A program made the position numbers and the translations under genes. This document shows, piece by piece, positions 1 to 9,400 of a stretch of DNA of 35,256 nt; within the stretch, counting starts at the first letter, position 1; each line of letters starts with the position of its first letter. The DNA is from Thaumarchaeota archaeon 13_1_40CM_4_38_7 (GTDB lineage: Archaea > Thermoproteota > Nitrososphaeria > Nitrososphaerales > Nitrosopumilaceae), in the NCBI GenBank assembly GCA_001917995.1, contig MNFB01000023.1, positions 1-35,256 on the forward strand, in the 5' to 3' direction. The notes below the pieces were generated by a model. That model worked only from the letters and a program-made list of their open reading frames with translations. It had not been told where the DNA came from and searched no databases.

Positions 1-1
1 C

Positions 2-430
2 ATAGACCAAATTGCCAAAGAAGCTGCAGACAGAGCTAATGACAATGTTGATGCGGTTTACATTAGTTGGGACATAGACACATTTGATCCCGCATACGCC
101 CCAGGAACTGGAGAGCCAGAACCCAACGGACTTACCTCTCGGGAAGGAATGAGATTGATGAGGTTATTATCAACCTCATTTGATCCCGGCAAGTTTGCTT
201 TTGACTTGGTAGAAGTAGCCCCAAACTACGACGTAAGCGATGGCAACTCCTACAATGGTGGCATCACTTCTGGCCTTGCAAACCGTTTGATAGTGGAGCT
301 CCTAGCTGGACTGTCCCTTACAAAGAAAGGTCTAATGGAGGGCACTCCAGTAAGACCCAGATCCTATCGTGGCAAGGGAAACACTTACAGCTTCGGTCAC
401 CCCAAGGCCAAGATTCCAAAAAGAAATTGA
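2..430 (+). CDS. speB: Agmatinase/arginase-family ureohydrolase, C-terminal part (5' truncated by window edge)
   Basis: Frame 2 is open from the window edge and reads IDQIAKEAADRANDNVDAVYISWDIDTFDPAYAPGTGEPEPNGLTSREG; SWDIDxFDPxxAPGTGxPEPxGLTxRE is the ureohydrolase metal-site signature. Confidence 0.92.
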   Translation: MDQIAKEAADRANDNVDAVYISWDIDTFDPAYAPGTGEPEPNGLTSREGMRLMRLLSTSFDPGKFAFDLVEVAPNYDVSDGNSYNGGITSGLANRLIVELLAGLSLTKKGLMEGTPVRPRSYRGKGNTYSFGHPKAKIPKRN

Positions 431-849
431 TTAGAATCGATGCCCTGATGGAGGGAGAGCCAGACGTTCCTCCCTCTACCAAACTGTATGAATTCAAAGA
501 TGAGGATGAGGCAATTTTTCGTAATGTTATAGAAATGGTAAAAGACAAACTCTCCAGAAATTTGAAATTAAATACACATGAAGCTTTGTTAGTCTTTTGT
601 GCTTATATAGTAAGTGAAATTCGTTCGGGAAAATCAGAATCACAAATAATAGATAATTCGTCAAAAATTTTGACAAGAGATAATGTTTTGTTCGGAGTTC
701 CGGAAACCTTAAGACAAATTACGTTCAATATTACTGTAGATAATTTGCCAAAAAAGATAATCCGATTCATTGAACCAGTTCCAACTGCGAATTACATAAT
801 GGTAGATCCACGAGCAATTAGGGTAACCAATTGTGAAAAGCAATCGTAA
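427..849 (+). CDS. Urease gamma subunit (UreA)-like protein, divergent, with C-terminal extension
   Basis: 140-aa ORF overlapping the ureohydrolase stop (TTG start at 427, or ATG at 448). LSRNLKLNTHEALLVFCAYIVSEIRSGKSESQIIDNSSKILTRDNVLFGVPETLRQITFNITVDNLPKKIIRFIEPV lines up by eye with the UreA pattern RGLKLNYPEsVALIsaFIMEGARDGKSVxxLMeegrxVLTRdqVMEGVPEMIpdIqVEATFPDGtKLVTVHxPI. Confidence 0.72.
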   Translation: MIRIDALMEGEPDVPPSTKLYEFKDEDEAIFRNVIEMVKDKLSRNLKLNTHEALLVFCAYIVSEIRSGKSESQIIDNSSKILTRDNVLFGVPETLRQITFNITVDNLPKKIIRFIEPVPTANYIMVDPRAIRVTNCEKQS

Positions 850-952
850 AAAGATCTTTGAAAAAATCTGGACTACAATAGCAATTGTAATTATCTCTGG
901 ACTATCTGGAAAAGCTAATTCTTTCGGACTTGATGACCAGAAGAAAGAATAA
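833..952 (+). CDS. Possible small membrane/secreted protein (39 aa)
   Basis: GTG-start ORF overlapping the previous stop: VKSNRKKIFEKIWTTIAIVIISGLSGKANSFGLDDQKKE; basic N-terminus plus hydrophobic stretch. Too short for the supplied ORF track. Confidence 0.35.
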   Translation: MKSNRKKIFEKIWTTIAIVIISGLSGKANSFGLDDQKKE

Positions 953-1051
953 TCTGATATGAATTTGAAAGAGACATGCTGGCGCAACCTCAATCATCTT
1001 TTGCAGCACCTCTTTGGTGTACGGTCTATTTTAGTTCCATGAATGGGTAGG

Positions 1052-1140
1052 CGGGTCTAGTGGGATTTGAACCCACGGCATAGGGATTTCCCCGAAAGAT
1101 CATAAGAGTCCCTCGCTCTACCTGGCTGAGCCATAGACCC
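1052..1140 (-). tRNA. tRNA-Lys(CTT) containing a 15-nt intron at the canonical 37/38 position
   Basis: Reverse complement folds as acceptor GGGTCTA/TAGACCC, D-arm GCTC AGCCAGGTA GAGC, anticodon stem AGGGA/TCCCT, T-arm GTGGG TTCAAAT CCCAC, discriminator G. The 22-nt anticodon loop CTCTTA-TGATCTTTCGGGGAA-A becomes CTCTTAA when the 15 nt (about 1088-1102) are removed. Confidence 0.9.
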
Positions 1141-1195
1141 GTAAAATAGCAAACAGAAAGTTCGTTATTTAAACTTGAGTCAAAAAGAAAGTGAG

Positions 1196-1792
1196 CTAGT
1201 TTTTGATTGTCTCGATTTGGGAATATTTCTCAAGTATTTTTGCTAACACTGTAGAAACTGGAGCGTTATTCATTTTTTCCTTTTCTACCAAAAGTTTTCT
1301 GTACGCATCAAGTGTAATATACACTGGGATTGAACCATTTCCTTCTAGTAATCCTCGCACTCTATACAGAGCAGTTTCCATTCCTTTTTCTGCGGTCTTG
1401 GCAAATTTTATTTTGTTTAAAATTCCACCTAATGGACCAAATGGCATTTCATAGTTTACTGTCATGGTAACACGAGTTAACTTCTCAGCCACCTCTTGAA
1501 ATCCGACTGAAATTTCCCATTTTTTAAATGGTCCTTTTATCATTTTGGCCGCAATTTTTTGTTCTGGTATGTATTCTGTTGTTTCGCAATCCCATTCTAG
1601 TCTTTTGCCATCAAAGTCACCAATCACTCGGAAAGTTGTGCCTACACCCATTCCGGCTTTTATATCCATGGGAACTATTGTCATTCCTACGCGCTCTTCA
1701 AATTGGTCAGAAATGTGTTCTGGCCTTGCAAAATATGTGAAAACATTTACAGTTTTTTCTTTGATGTCAATTGTTTTGCTAACAATAGTCAT
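1196..1792 (-). CDS. SRPBCC/START-like domain protein with C-terminal ribbon-helix-helix-like segment
   Basis: MTIVSKTIDIKEKTVNVFTYFARPEHISDQF...RVTMTVNYEMPFGPLGGILNKIKFAKTAEKGMETALYRVRGLLEG is SRPBCC-like (CoxG/polyketide cyclase style). The tail IPVYITLDAYRKLLVEKEKMNNAPVSTVLAKILEKYSQ resembles a strand-helix-helix RHH unit. Confidence 0.7.
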   Translation of the reverse strand: MTIVSKTIDIKEKTVNVFTYFARPEHISDQFEERVGMTIVPMDIKAGMGVGTTFRVIGDFDGKRLEWDCETTEYIPEQKIAAKMIKGPFKKWEISVGFQEVAEKLTRVTMTVNYEMPFGPLGGILNKIKFAKTAEKGMETALYRVRGLLEGNGSIPVYITLDAYRKLLVEKEKMNNAPVSTVLAKILEKYSQIETIKN

Positions 1793-1890
1793 ACATTGGC
1801 CATACTTTTCGGACTTGATTTAAAGCTTTTGCTAATTTTCAGGGATCGAATAGTTGTAATAATATATTAAAGAAAAACCATTACAAGTCA

Positions 1891-2445
1891 ATGATTAATT
1901 TACATTTATCATTTTTTTTGGCAATTGGGCTATTGTTATTTCCTGCAATTAATTATGCCAGTGCTCATGAGAATCTTAATTCTGGTGATGAAACCTTGGG
2001 AAACTATGAAGTTCAAATTGCTACTGATCCAGAGATACCATCTGCTAATCAACCCTTCAAATTAACCTTCAGAGTATTGAATCACCAATCATCTTCCAAT
2101 ATTCTAAATTCGTTGAATACTCAAGTAAGTGAGGTTGACCACTTTAGAATGGGCGTACGAATTTACTATAATGATAATCTTGTTGGTACAGTTCCTGTAC
2201 AAAGCTTTGATGGAGGAGAATGGTCCACATCATATGTATTTCATGAGTCAGGAAACCACATCGTTAATGTTGATCTGTATGATGTAGGACCAAATGGTAA
2301 AACGTTAACGTATACCTTCAATGTCAGTGTTTTAAACATATTTGGTCCGATGTTCCAATACATAATTTCAGCTGGTGGTATTGGGTGCTTTGTGATATTG
2401 GGCTGGATACTAGTAACCAGAAAGAAAGTAAAATCTAAGCACTAG
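1891..2445 (+). CDS. Secreted/membrane-anchored beta-sandwich protein (YtkA/FixH-like), 184 aa
   Basis: N-terminal signal peptide (LHLSFFLAIGLLLFPAINYASAHE), beta-rich middle (GNYEVQIATDPEIPSANQPFKLTFRVLNHQ...), C-terminal TM helix and KKVKSKH tail. Confidence 0.6.
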   Translation: MINLHLSFFLAIGLLLFPAINYASAHENLNSGDETLGNYEVQIATDPEIPSANQPFKLTFRVLNHQSSSNILNSLNTQVSEVDHFRMGVRIYYNDNLVGTVPVQSFDGGEWSTSYVFHESGNHIVNVDLYDVGPNGKTLTYTFNVSVLNIFGPMFQYIISAGGIGCFVILGWILVTRKKVKSKH

Positions 2446-2884
2446 TTTTAATCGTTGCCCCGTGAGACAATCTAAATGCAAAGATTACTGTAAGTAAAGT
2501 CATAGCAAACAATAGTATTCCTACACCATTATGAATTGCGACTATTACGGCATGAAGTTTTGTATCAATCACTATTGCGCCAAGAGCAATCTGTGATACG
2601 GCAAAAACTCCTGCCAAAGTTCCTGTTATTCTAATTTTTGTGTGCGAACCCTGTACTTTCCAGCTAGCTATGGCAGTAGCTACAATCAAAACTCCTGTAG
2701 ACGCTGCAATCAACCTGTGAATCCACTCTGTTAGATATTCTTCTGATGGAAGAATTCCACTAGGGCATAGGGGCCAGTCTGGACATGATAATCCTTGTCC
2801 ACTTGCTTGAAGATATCCACCGATGAACATTAGTGAATACAAAACTACGAGGGACGACAGAGCTAGATATTTGAAATACATCAT
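2435..2884 (-). CDS. ctaA: Haem A synthase CtaA/Cox15 family, half-size
   Basis: MMYFKYLALSSLVVLYSLMFIGGYLQASGQGLSCPDWPLCPSG...EWIHRLIAASTGVLIV...HNGVGILLFAMTLLTV; CPDWPLC motif and paired TM His residues. The annotated 2941 start overlaps the upstream gene; the MM at 2884 is more likely. Confidence 0.85.
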   Translation of the reverse strand: MMYFKYLALSSLVVLYSLMFIGGYLQASGQGLSCPDWPLCPSGILPSEEYLTEWIHRLIAASTGVLIVATAIASWKVQGSHTKIRITGTLAGVFAVSQIALGAIVIDTKLHAVIVAIHNGVGILLFAMTLLTVIFAFRLSHGATIKTSA

Positions 2885-3864
2885 TACTCGACTATAAAGT
2901 TCCCATCCATTCCAAGTGCTGCATGCCCTGGAACTGTACAAATGTAATGATAAGTTCCTGAAGCACCAGCTACAAACGTAACATCGCCTGATTCATTTGG
3001 TTTTAGTGGATTGTCTGGACTCTTGATTGCTGAGTTCCACAATATTGCAGACGAGTTGTCTGGATCTACCACTACACCAAATGAATGGAATGATTTACTA
3101 TCATTTTTGATGTGAATTGTAACAGTGTCACCTGATTTGACTTTGATATCAGGGTTGTGACCTGTTTGTCCTGGTAATGCGTTAAATGCATATTGTTTAA
3201 AGTCAGAGCTCATAACAAAGCTGAGTGTAAATTCTACTTTGTTTCCTGTCGGTTTCACTTCTGCACTAGATGGTTGTTCTGCTCCACCAGATGGAGCAAC
3301 CTCTATCTTTCCTTCCATCCCAAGTTCTCTATGACCTGGAACTGCACAAATGTAATAGTACTCACCTGGCTGAGAAGGTACAAATGTTGCCTGACCTGAT
3401 GCACCAGGTTTCATTGGATTGTCTGCAGTGCCTATAGTGGTTCCCTCAATTGCCGGGCCTGGTCCTTCCTTCGAGTCCGTAACTGCAAACGCATGGAATG
3501 ATTTGCCTCCATTTGTTACATCAAAGACAAGCTTGTCTCCTGCATTTGCGTGAATCTCCGGATTATTATCGGGTCCTGATATAGCATTAAATGCATATGT
3601 CTTAAAATCAGATGATTCTACGAATTTTAGTGACACGTTTATTGTTTTCCCACCAGGTGGCGGCGGAGGTGGTGGTTGACCACCGGGTGTTATAAGTCCC
3701 TCCTGAATCTTTCCTGCCATTGGAAGGTACGAGTTCCAGTAATCATAATGAGTGAAAAAAATTACGGCTCCGACGACCTGAATTCCTATGATAATTGCAA
3801 GCATTTTAGCCAATCTTCTAGGGGATGTCCTGGGGATTGGCTCTTCGTGTTCATTATGGCTCAT
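2884..3864 (-). CDS. Membrane-anchored protein with two tandem cupredoxin (plastocyanin-like) domains
   Basis: N-terminal TM, PPPPPPP linker, then two repeats with type-1 Cu motifs: SFHAF...YYYICAVPGHRELGM and SFHSF...YHYICTVPGHAALGM. Confidence 0.9.
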   Translation of the reverse strand: MSHNEHEEPIPRTSPRRLAKMLAIIIGIQVVGAVIFFTHYDYWNSYLPMAGKIQEGLITPGGQPPPPPPPGGKTINVSLKFVESSDFKTYAFNAISGPDNNPEIHANAGDKLVFDVTNGGKSFHAFAVTDSKEGPGPAIEGTTIGTADNPMKPGASGQATFVPSQPGEYYYICAVPGHRELGMEGKIEVAPSGGAEQPSSAEVKPTGNKVEFTLSFVMSSDFKQYAFNALPGQTGHNPDIKVKSGDTVTIHIKNDSKSFHSFGVVVDPDNSSAILWNSAIKSPDNPLKPNESGDVTFVAGASGTYHYICTVPGHAALGMDGNFIVE

Positions 3865-3865
3865 A

Positions 3866-5410
3866 TCAATATCCTGTGTGATGGGTTGGGTTCTTTGCTT
3901 GGTATGGATAATAGTATTTTCCGCCTAGTCCAAATGGATCGTCCATGTTTGCTTCTTTGCCCTTTGCAACACTGTATATCAAATTGGCCAAGAAGAATAC
4001 AAATGAACCACCTAGTATCCACGCACCAACAGTTGCAATCTGGTTTAGTTCTACCCAAGATGTGTATTCTGCTGGATAATCGTAAATTCTTCTTGCCATG
4101 CCTTCAAGCCCAAGCAAATGTTGTGTGAAAAATACTTGAACTGTTCCCCACATCATTCCTACGAAATGAATGTTTGCAAGCTTTTCACTGTACATTCTTC
4201 CAGTGATAAATGGGAACATGTAGTACGCCATGGCAACAAATCCAAATGCAATTGTACCTGTCAAGAACAAGTGCATGTGTCCTACTACCCAGTAAGTTCC
4301 ATGAGTGATAAAGTCAAGCGGCATCGCTGAGTTTAAAACACCGCCTGCGCCGGCAGAGAAGAACAGAGCAATTCCACCAACTGCAAATTTCATCGGTGCA
4401 GCAAATCTAATTCTACCTCCCCACATTGTAGCTAGGAAATTGAATACATGCATGCCAGATGCTGGTACTGCAGCCAAAGTTCCAATCATAAATACCACCT
4501 TTGTTGTAAAATCCATTCCTGTAGAGTACATGTGATGACCCCAAGAAGCAAAACCAATCAATCCAAGCATTACAAACGCAAAGATTCCACTTGCCTGACT
4601 GAACAATGGTTTTCTTGAGAATCTTGGAATCAATTCATACATCATTCCAATTGCTGGTAGCAGGAAGATGTATACTTCTGGATGGAATGTGAACCAGAAC
4701 AAGTGAAGATATGCAATTGGATCTCCACCTGCCGAAGGATTGAAGAAACCTGAAACTCCAAGTCTGTCTGTAAGTAACATAATAAGCGAAGCAGCATACG
4801 AAGGCATGGCAACAAGTGTCATCAAAGAAACAGTAAGTATTGACCACGCAAAGAGCGGAACTTGGCGCAGTGGAAGGTCGGGGTGTTTGCATTTGAGTAT
4901 GGTTACGACAAAGTTAATCGATGACAATATAGACGATATACCAAGTATCTTCAATCCAAATATCATCATATCAGCAGCAGGTCCTGGCGCTCTGATAACT
5001 GAATATGGCGCATATGAAACCCACGAAGTATCCGAAAATCCAAGCCAAAGCAGTGCTCCTCCAATTGGGTTCATCCAAAATGCTACAGCATTCAGTTTTG
5101 GATACGCCATGTCTTTGTATCTTACCATTATTGGAACCAGATAATTTCCAATGCCAGCTGCAAATGGAAGGGCAAACAAGAAAAGCATCGTAAGGCCATG
5201 AACCGTAAATATTCTGTTAAATGTTGCAGGATCCGAAATGAGAATTCCTTGACCTGGGAAGAACAAATGTGTTCTTATCATAAGAGCCAAGACTCCTGCC
5301 ATAAACAAAAATGCAAGACCTGTTATGGTATAAAGCAGAGCCACATCTGTGTGATGTGTTGAAAACATTATTTGCCAAACTGGGCGAGGTTTTCTAAGCT
5401 CTAATACCAT
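3866..5410 (-). CDS. coxA: Haem-copper terminal oxidase subunit I
   Basis: 514 aa; FTVHGLTMLFLFALPFAAGIGNYLVPIM, FHPEVYIFLLPAIGMM (His-Tyr site), GHHMYSTGMD (CuB His pair), VVGHMHLFLTGT haem ligands. Confidence 0.97.
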   Translation of the reverse strand: MVLELRKPRPVWQIMFSTHHTDVALLYTITGLAFLFMAGVLALMIRTHLFFPGQGILISDPATFNRIFTVHGLTMLFLFALPFAAGIGNYLVPIMVRYKDMAYPKLNAVAFWMNPIGGALLWLGFSDTSWVSYAPYSVIRAPGPAADMMIFGLKILGISSILSSINFVVTILKCKHPDLPLRQVPLFAWSILTVSLMTLVAMPSYAASLIMLLTDRLGVSGFFNPSAGGDPIAYLHLFWFTFHPEVYIFLLPAIGMMYELIPRFSRKPLFSQASGIFAFVMLGLIGFASWGHHMYSTGMDFTTKVVFMIGTLAAVPASGMHVFNFLATMWGGRIRFAAPMKFAVGGIALFFSAGAGGVLNSAMPLDFITHGTYWVVGHMHLFLTGTIAFGFVAMAYYMFPFITGRMYSEKLANIHFVGMMWGTVQVFFTQHLLGLEGMARRIYDYPAEYTSWVELNQIATVGAWILGGSFVFFLANLIYSVAKGKEANMDDPFGLGGKYYYPYQAKNPTHHTGY

Positions 5411-5468
5411 GTAACTCCCTCTATATTTTCAAATGTTTTTAATGGACATAAAATGTTTTTGTTCATTA

Positions 5469-5894
5469 TCAAGACTTGCTCTCCTCTACTACTAGTGTAC
5501 CCCTCATCTGATAGTGTCCAATACCACAATATTCCCTGCATTGGATTGGAAATTCTCCAGTCTGTTCTGGTGAAAACCATGCGTGGTTTACATGACCTGG
5601 AACTGCATCTTCGAACACTACGTAATCAGGAATGTTAAACGAGTGCATCACATCTTTTGCATAGATCTCAAATTTGTATGCGTGACCTTTTTGGAGATGT
5701 AGTGTAATCTTTTCCTTTGTTCCATCTGGATGCTCAAAGCTCCAGAACCATTGTTGCCCTGTTACCTTGATAGTTTCAGCATCAGCAGGAATTTCTTCCA
5801 CTGCTTTTTGAACTATCCAAGAGTCTACACCAACATAGAATAATATTGCAATAACTATACCGACAAATACCCACTCGGCTGTATCGTGACCCAT
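5469..5894 (-). CDS. coxB: Haem-copper oxidase subunit II, TM2 + CuA domain part
   Basis: 141 aa; one TM followed by QQWFWSFEHPDG and CuA site FPIQCREYCGIGHYQMRGTLVV. GGAGG Shine-Dalgarno 7 nt upstream of the ATG. Confidence 0.92.
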   Translation of the reverse strand: MGHDTAEWVFVGIVIAILFYVGVDSWIVQKAVEEIPADAETIKVTGQQWFWSFEHPDGTKEKITLHLQKGHAYKFEIYAKDVMHSFNIPDYVVFEDAVPGHVNHAWFSPEQTGEFPIQCREYCGIGHYQMRGTLVVEESKS

Positions 5895-6227
5895 CTAATG
5901 TCCTCCTTCTTCATATGTTCCCGTTGTAGGATCATCAAATTTTTCCCATCTTGTGGGAGTTTTATTCTTTGGATTTGACTCACGGAATCTCCAGACAAGC
6001 CAAATCATTGTACCAGATACAATAGCACCAACTACAAATGCGGCTGTTGTCATCCTAAAGAACTCGTTCCAAACCTCTGCTCTCAAGTTTATGTATTGTT
6101 TTTCTGAGGTTTTCTGCCCCAACTGAGCATTTGCAAAGTGTATTTGCGGAAAGAGAGCCAAAACAACTAGTGTAACAACTGAGACAACAATGATAGTCTT
6201 CATTTGCTGATTTGACGTGGTCCCCAT
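5895..6227 (-). CDS. Oxidase-associated membrane protein resembling TM1 region of subunit II
   Basis: 110 aa; signal-like N-terminus (VVTLVVLALFPQIHFANAQ) then AAFVVGAIVSGTMIWLVWRFRESNPKNKTP, which looks like subunit II TM1 plus basic loop. Ends TAG immediately followed in frame by the ATG of the CuA ORF. Confidence 0.75.
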   Translation of the reverse strand: MGTTSNQQMKTIIVVSVVTLVVLALFPQIHFANAQLGQKTSEKQYINLRAEVWNEFFRMTTAAFVVGAIVSGTMIWLVWRFRESNPKNKTPTRWEKFDDPTTGTYEEGGH

Positions 6228-6357
6228 TTTCTATTTAAGCGTTTTGAAGATTGTCATGATCGATAGATATTTCTAAATGAAATTTTGATTAGTTTTTCAC
6301 TTAAGCTTGATGTTTATGAAAGTATGATTCTAATTTTTAGAATAACTTACGTTATCT

Positions 6358-6388
6358 GATTTTTTTTAAAAAAAGGAAAAAAAGGGAA
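6358..6388 (-). terminator. T-rich transcription terminator downstream of S-layer gene
   Basis: On the minus strand: CCCTTTTTTTCCTTTTTTTAAAAAAAATC shortly after the stop codon at 6415; consecutive T tracts typical of archaeal termination. Confidence 0.5.
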
Positions 6389-6414
6389 AGTTAGATTTTG
6401 TTTTCTGTACTAGT

Positions 6415-9400
6415 CTATGCTACGTTGATTGTCGTACTCAGCGGTGGCGACAGTGCGTTTGGATTATCAATGCTCTGCCATACAAAGATTTGAGCAGTGT
6501 ATGTGCCAGTAGCAGTTGGAGTCCATGACTGTGCCGGGTTGAGTGATTGACCTGCAGTTAGTGTACCTGTGATCCAAGATAGTGATACCGTTACTCCGTT
6601 GCTGTCCTGTACTTGTACAAGATATGCAAATGGCTGATCTCTGTCCTGACCGTTTGTCAAGTCAGCAGTGATTTGTATCTGCTGTCCTGATTTTACAGTG
6701 CCAGTTATTGCGTTACCAAATGAATCCACGATTCTTGGGTTAGCTGCCGGTGCTCTTTCAAGCGGTGGCACTATTGTTCCAATGAATGTGGTACTTGTTA
6801 GACGTAGTTGATCAGCTGGTGTGTATGGAGCAGGTAATGTCCTGTCTTTATACTCACCTGTTACGGTGTCTCCTTCAGCGACATGCAGTCTGTTTCCAGA
6901 TGACTGGAAGTTGGTTGTAAAGTACGCAGTACCTTGGAAGATACCAGTTGCTTCACCTGTCTCTGTCATGGTAAGTTTGATACCACCTGAATCAGAGTCA
7001 GACCATACGCTGGTGTCGAACTTGTCGACTGCCTTTGGATTTAAGTTCATGTCTGGGTCAACAATCTGTAATACTCCTTGACCATTTGCTGGGTATGATG
7101 CCTCTAGCCACTTGATCTCACCAATGTTCCATCGTATCAGTGCAGAACCAGTAACAGTTTGGTCTTTTGTAAACTCAAATGATACTGATACACCGTCCGA
7201 GTCTTCAGCTGGTATGAATCCATCTGTTGGACCATTGCCTGATGTCACACCTGGCACGCCTGTTGGTTCTGTACCAGAACCATCAACACCGCCTGGTGCC
7301 TTGAGATTCTCATCACCTGTTAAGATGACGTATCCAGTGAAGATGCCTGTATCGACTCCAGTCTCAACTAGTTTGTAGTTGTTGATGCTGTTTCCTCTTG
7401 TTGATATGGTGACTTGATTGTCACGGTTATCACCAATGGTATCGATAAGGTTTGGATCAAAGTTGTGATCTGGTGCTACTACTGTAGTGTAAACACGGTC
7501 AGTCCATGTGTATACCTTCTGGTCTAGTTCAACTGTAGCTCCGAAGTTAGACGTGTAAATGGTAAGATGGATGTCTTGATCGTTCTTACCTACAGTCTTG
7601 GAACCAGCTGGACCCCAGTCTGTATATTCTAGATGGATCTGTTCTCCTCGTTCAAGTAGTGTTGAACCAAGTTTCTTTGGAATCTTGATTACTGCTTGGA
7701 AGATACCAGTGTCTTTGCCTGTCTCTACAAGTGTTGATGGTTTTGGATCAAATGCTGCTAATTCAGAGACCGTTGGGTTGTTTAGATTTGGACCCATTGT
7801 TCCCTTGAATGCATGTGAATCCCACTCTATCAAGTCAAGTGAGGCAGCTTCTGCAGTCTGTGAATCACGGTTCAAGTCTGGCTCTACTAGAGTCAGTATC
7901 ATGTCTGAACCTATGATGTATACGGACTTGTCAGATTGTAGTACACCGTTTCTAAGATCAAATGTTGAAGAGTCTGTGACTGTTTGTTGGTGACCTGATG
8001 CATCGTTGAGATCAAGGTATGTTACTGTCATAACATCACCCTGTCTTACACAAAAGTTACCAGTTGGGGCTACAACGTTGAATCTGAACAGTTGACTTCC
8101 AAAGAATCCTGATGAGCCGTTGGTGGCCTGCCAGTTGTTTACTGCCGGACAGTCACCGCCTTCTGGACCATCAGTGAGTTTTATTGGCAAGTCAGCTTGG
8201 AAGATTCCAGCATCTGGAGCAATCTCAATCATTGGACCGAGTTCTCTTGCTCCTGCCCATACTGCATTGTTTTGTGCAGGTAGTGTTGTAGAACCGAGTC
8301 TAAGTATCGTACCGGTAGCAGAGGCTCCAGCGCCAGCTGTTGCCAATAACATTGAGTTTCCTTGGCGTGCTATCTGTACAGCTACTGGACCATGTGTTCC
8401 ATCAAATCCAGCGGTTGCAATCTTGTCAGTACCAACTGCTGATGTATCAAAGTCACGATCATTTACTCTGATGTGAACTACGACATCGCCGGTTTGTACT
8501 ACATTACCAGGTTGCAGTCCTCCGCCTGTATTTGATTCAGTTACGTCCCTGTGTAATGGGAACACACCGTTTAGAAATGTTGTAGCTGGACCTGTTGTGT
8601 CAAAGTCGGTAGTTCCTGCTGCACCTACAGAACCAAATGGTACTGGGTAGACAGACTTGTCGAACTTGACTGAACCAGTGTTGCCTCTGATGCCTGCATT
8701 GTCTGAGACCTCAACCAGTTTGCTTGAATCATCTCTAAAGTCAACATAGTTGACCTTGACGTTCTGGCCTACTGTTGAGATTGGAAGAGCAGACTGTTTG
8801 TTGTCACATAATTGATCTGGGATCTCAAAGGTACCTTGGAAGATGCCTGTTGATGGACCGGTCTCAACTAGTGAAAAGCCAGTAGCAGATAAGCTTGTGG
8901 CAAATCCGCCTGCAGTGTTTGCATTGCCTTCTGTTGCAAAGCATGCAACGGTGTGGTGAGTGTCACCTGGTATGATAGAGTTAGACCATCTTGCGTTTTG
9001 CTGACCAAATTGTATATCTAAGAGTCTACCAACGGCAGTACCATCAGAATATTTTCCGAGGCCTGTCTTGCCAATGGTATCTACTGCAACATCTTGTGTT
9101 ACAAGTAGACCGCCAGCGTTTGGAACATTTGTGTAGATATCTATAAGGTCATTATCGACGTTAAGGTCTAGGTCATTTAGTGTTATAGTCACAGTGTCTG
9201 CAATCTTGTATGTCTTGGAATCAAATGATACAACGCCAGTGTGTGTTGTGATATCTTGCTGTGCAGATATTTGTGTGTCAACACCGTCGTAACCAAGGTC
9301 TAGATAAGTAGCCTGTGGAGCACGAGCGTCTGCCCGGAGCATGTCTTGAATCGCAACAAATTTCACATCGTGGTTGACTGTTCTCAGTGTACTGTAGGTG

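Noticed and set aside
318-993. Minus-strand ORFs 318-548 and 709-993
   Set aside because: Antisense to the ureohydrolase/UreA-like genes, Ser/Phe-rich shadow translations without family motifs.
4635-5193. ORFs antisense to oxidase subunit I (for example 4740-5144)
   Set aside because: Opposite strand of a strongly conserved gene; no independent evidence of coding.
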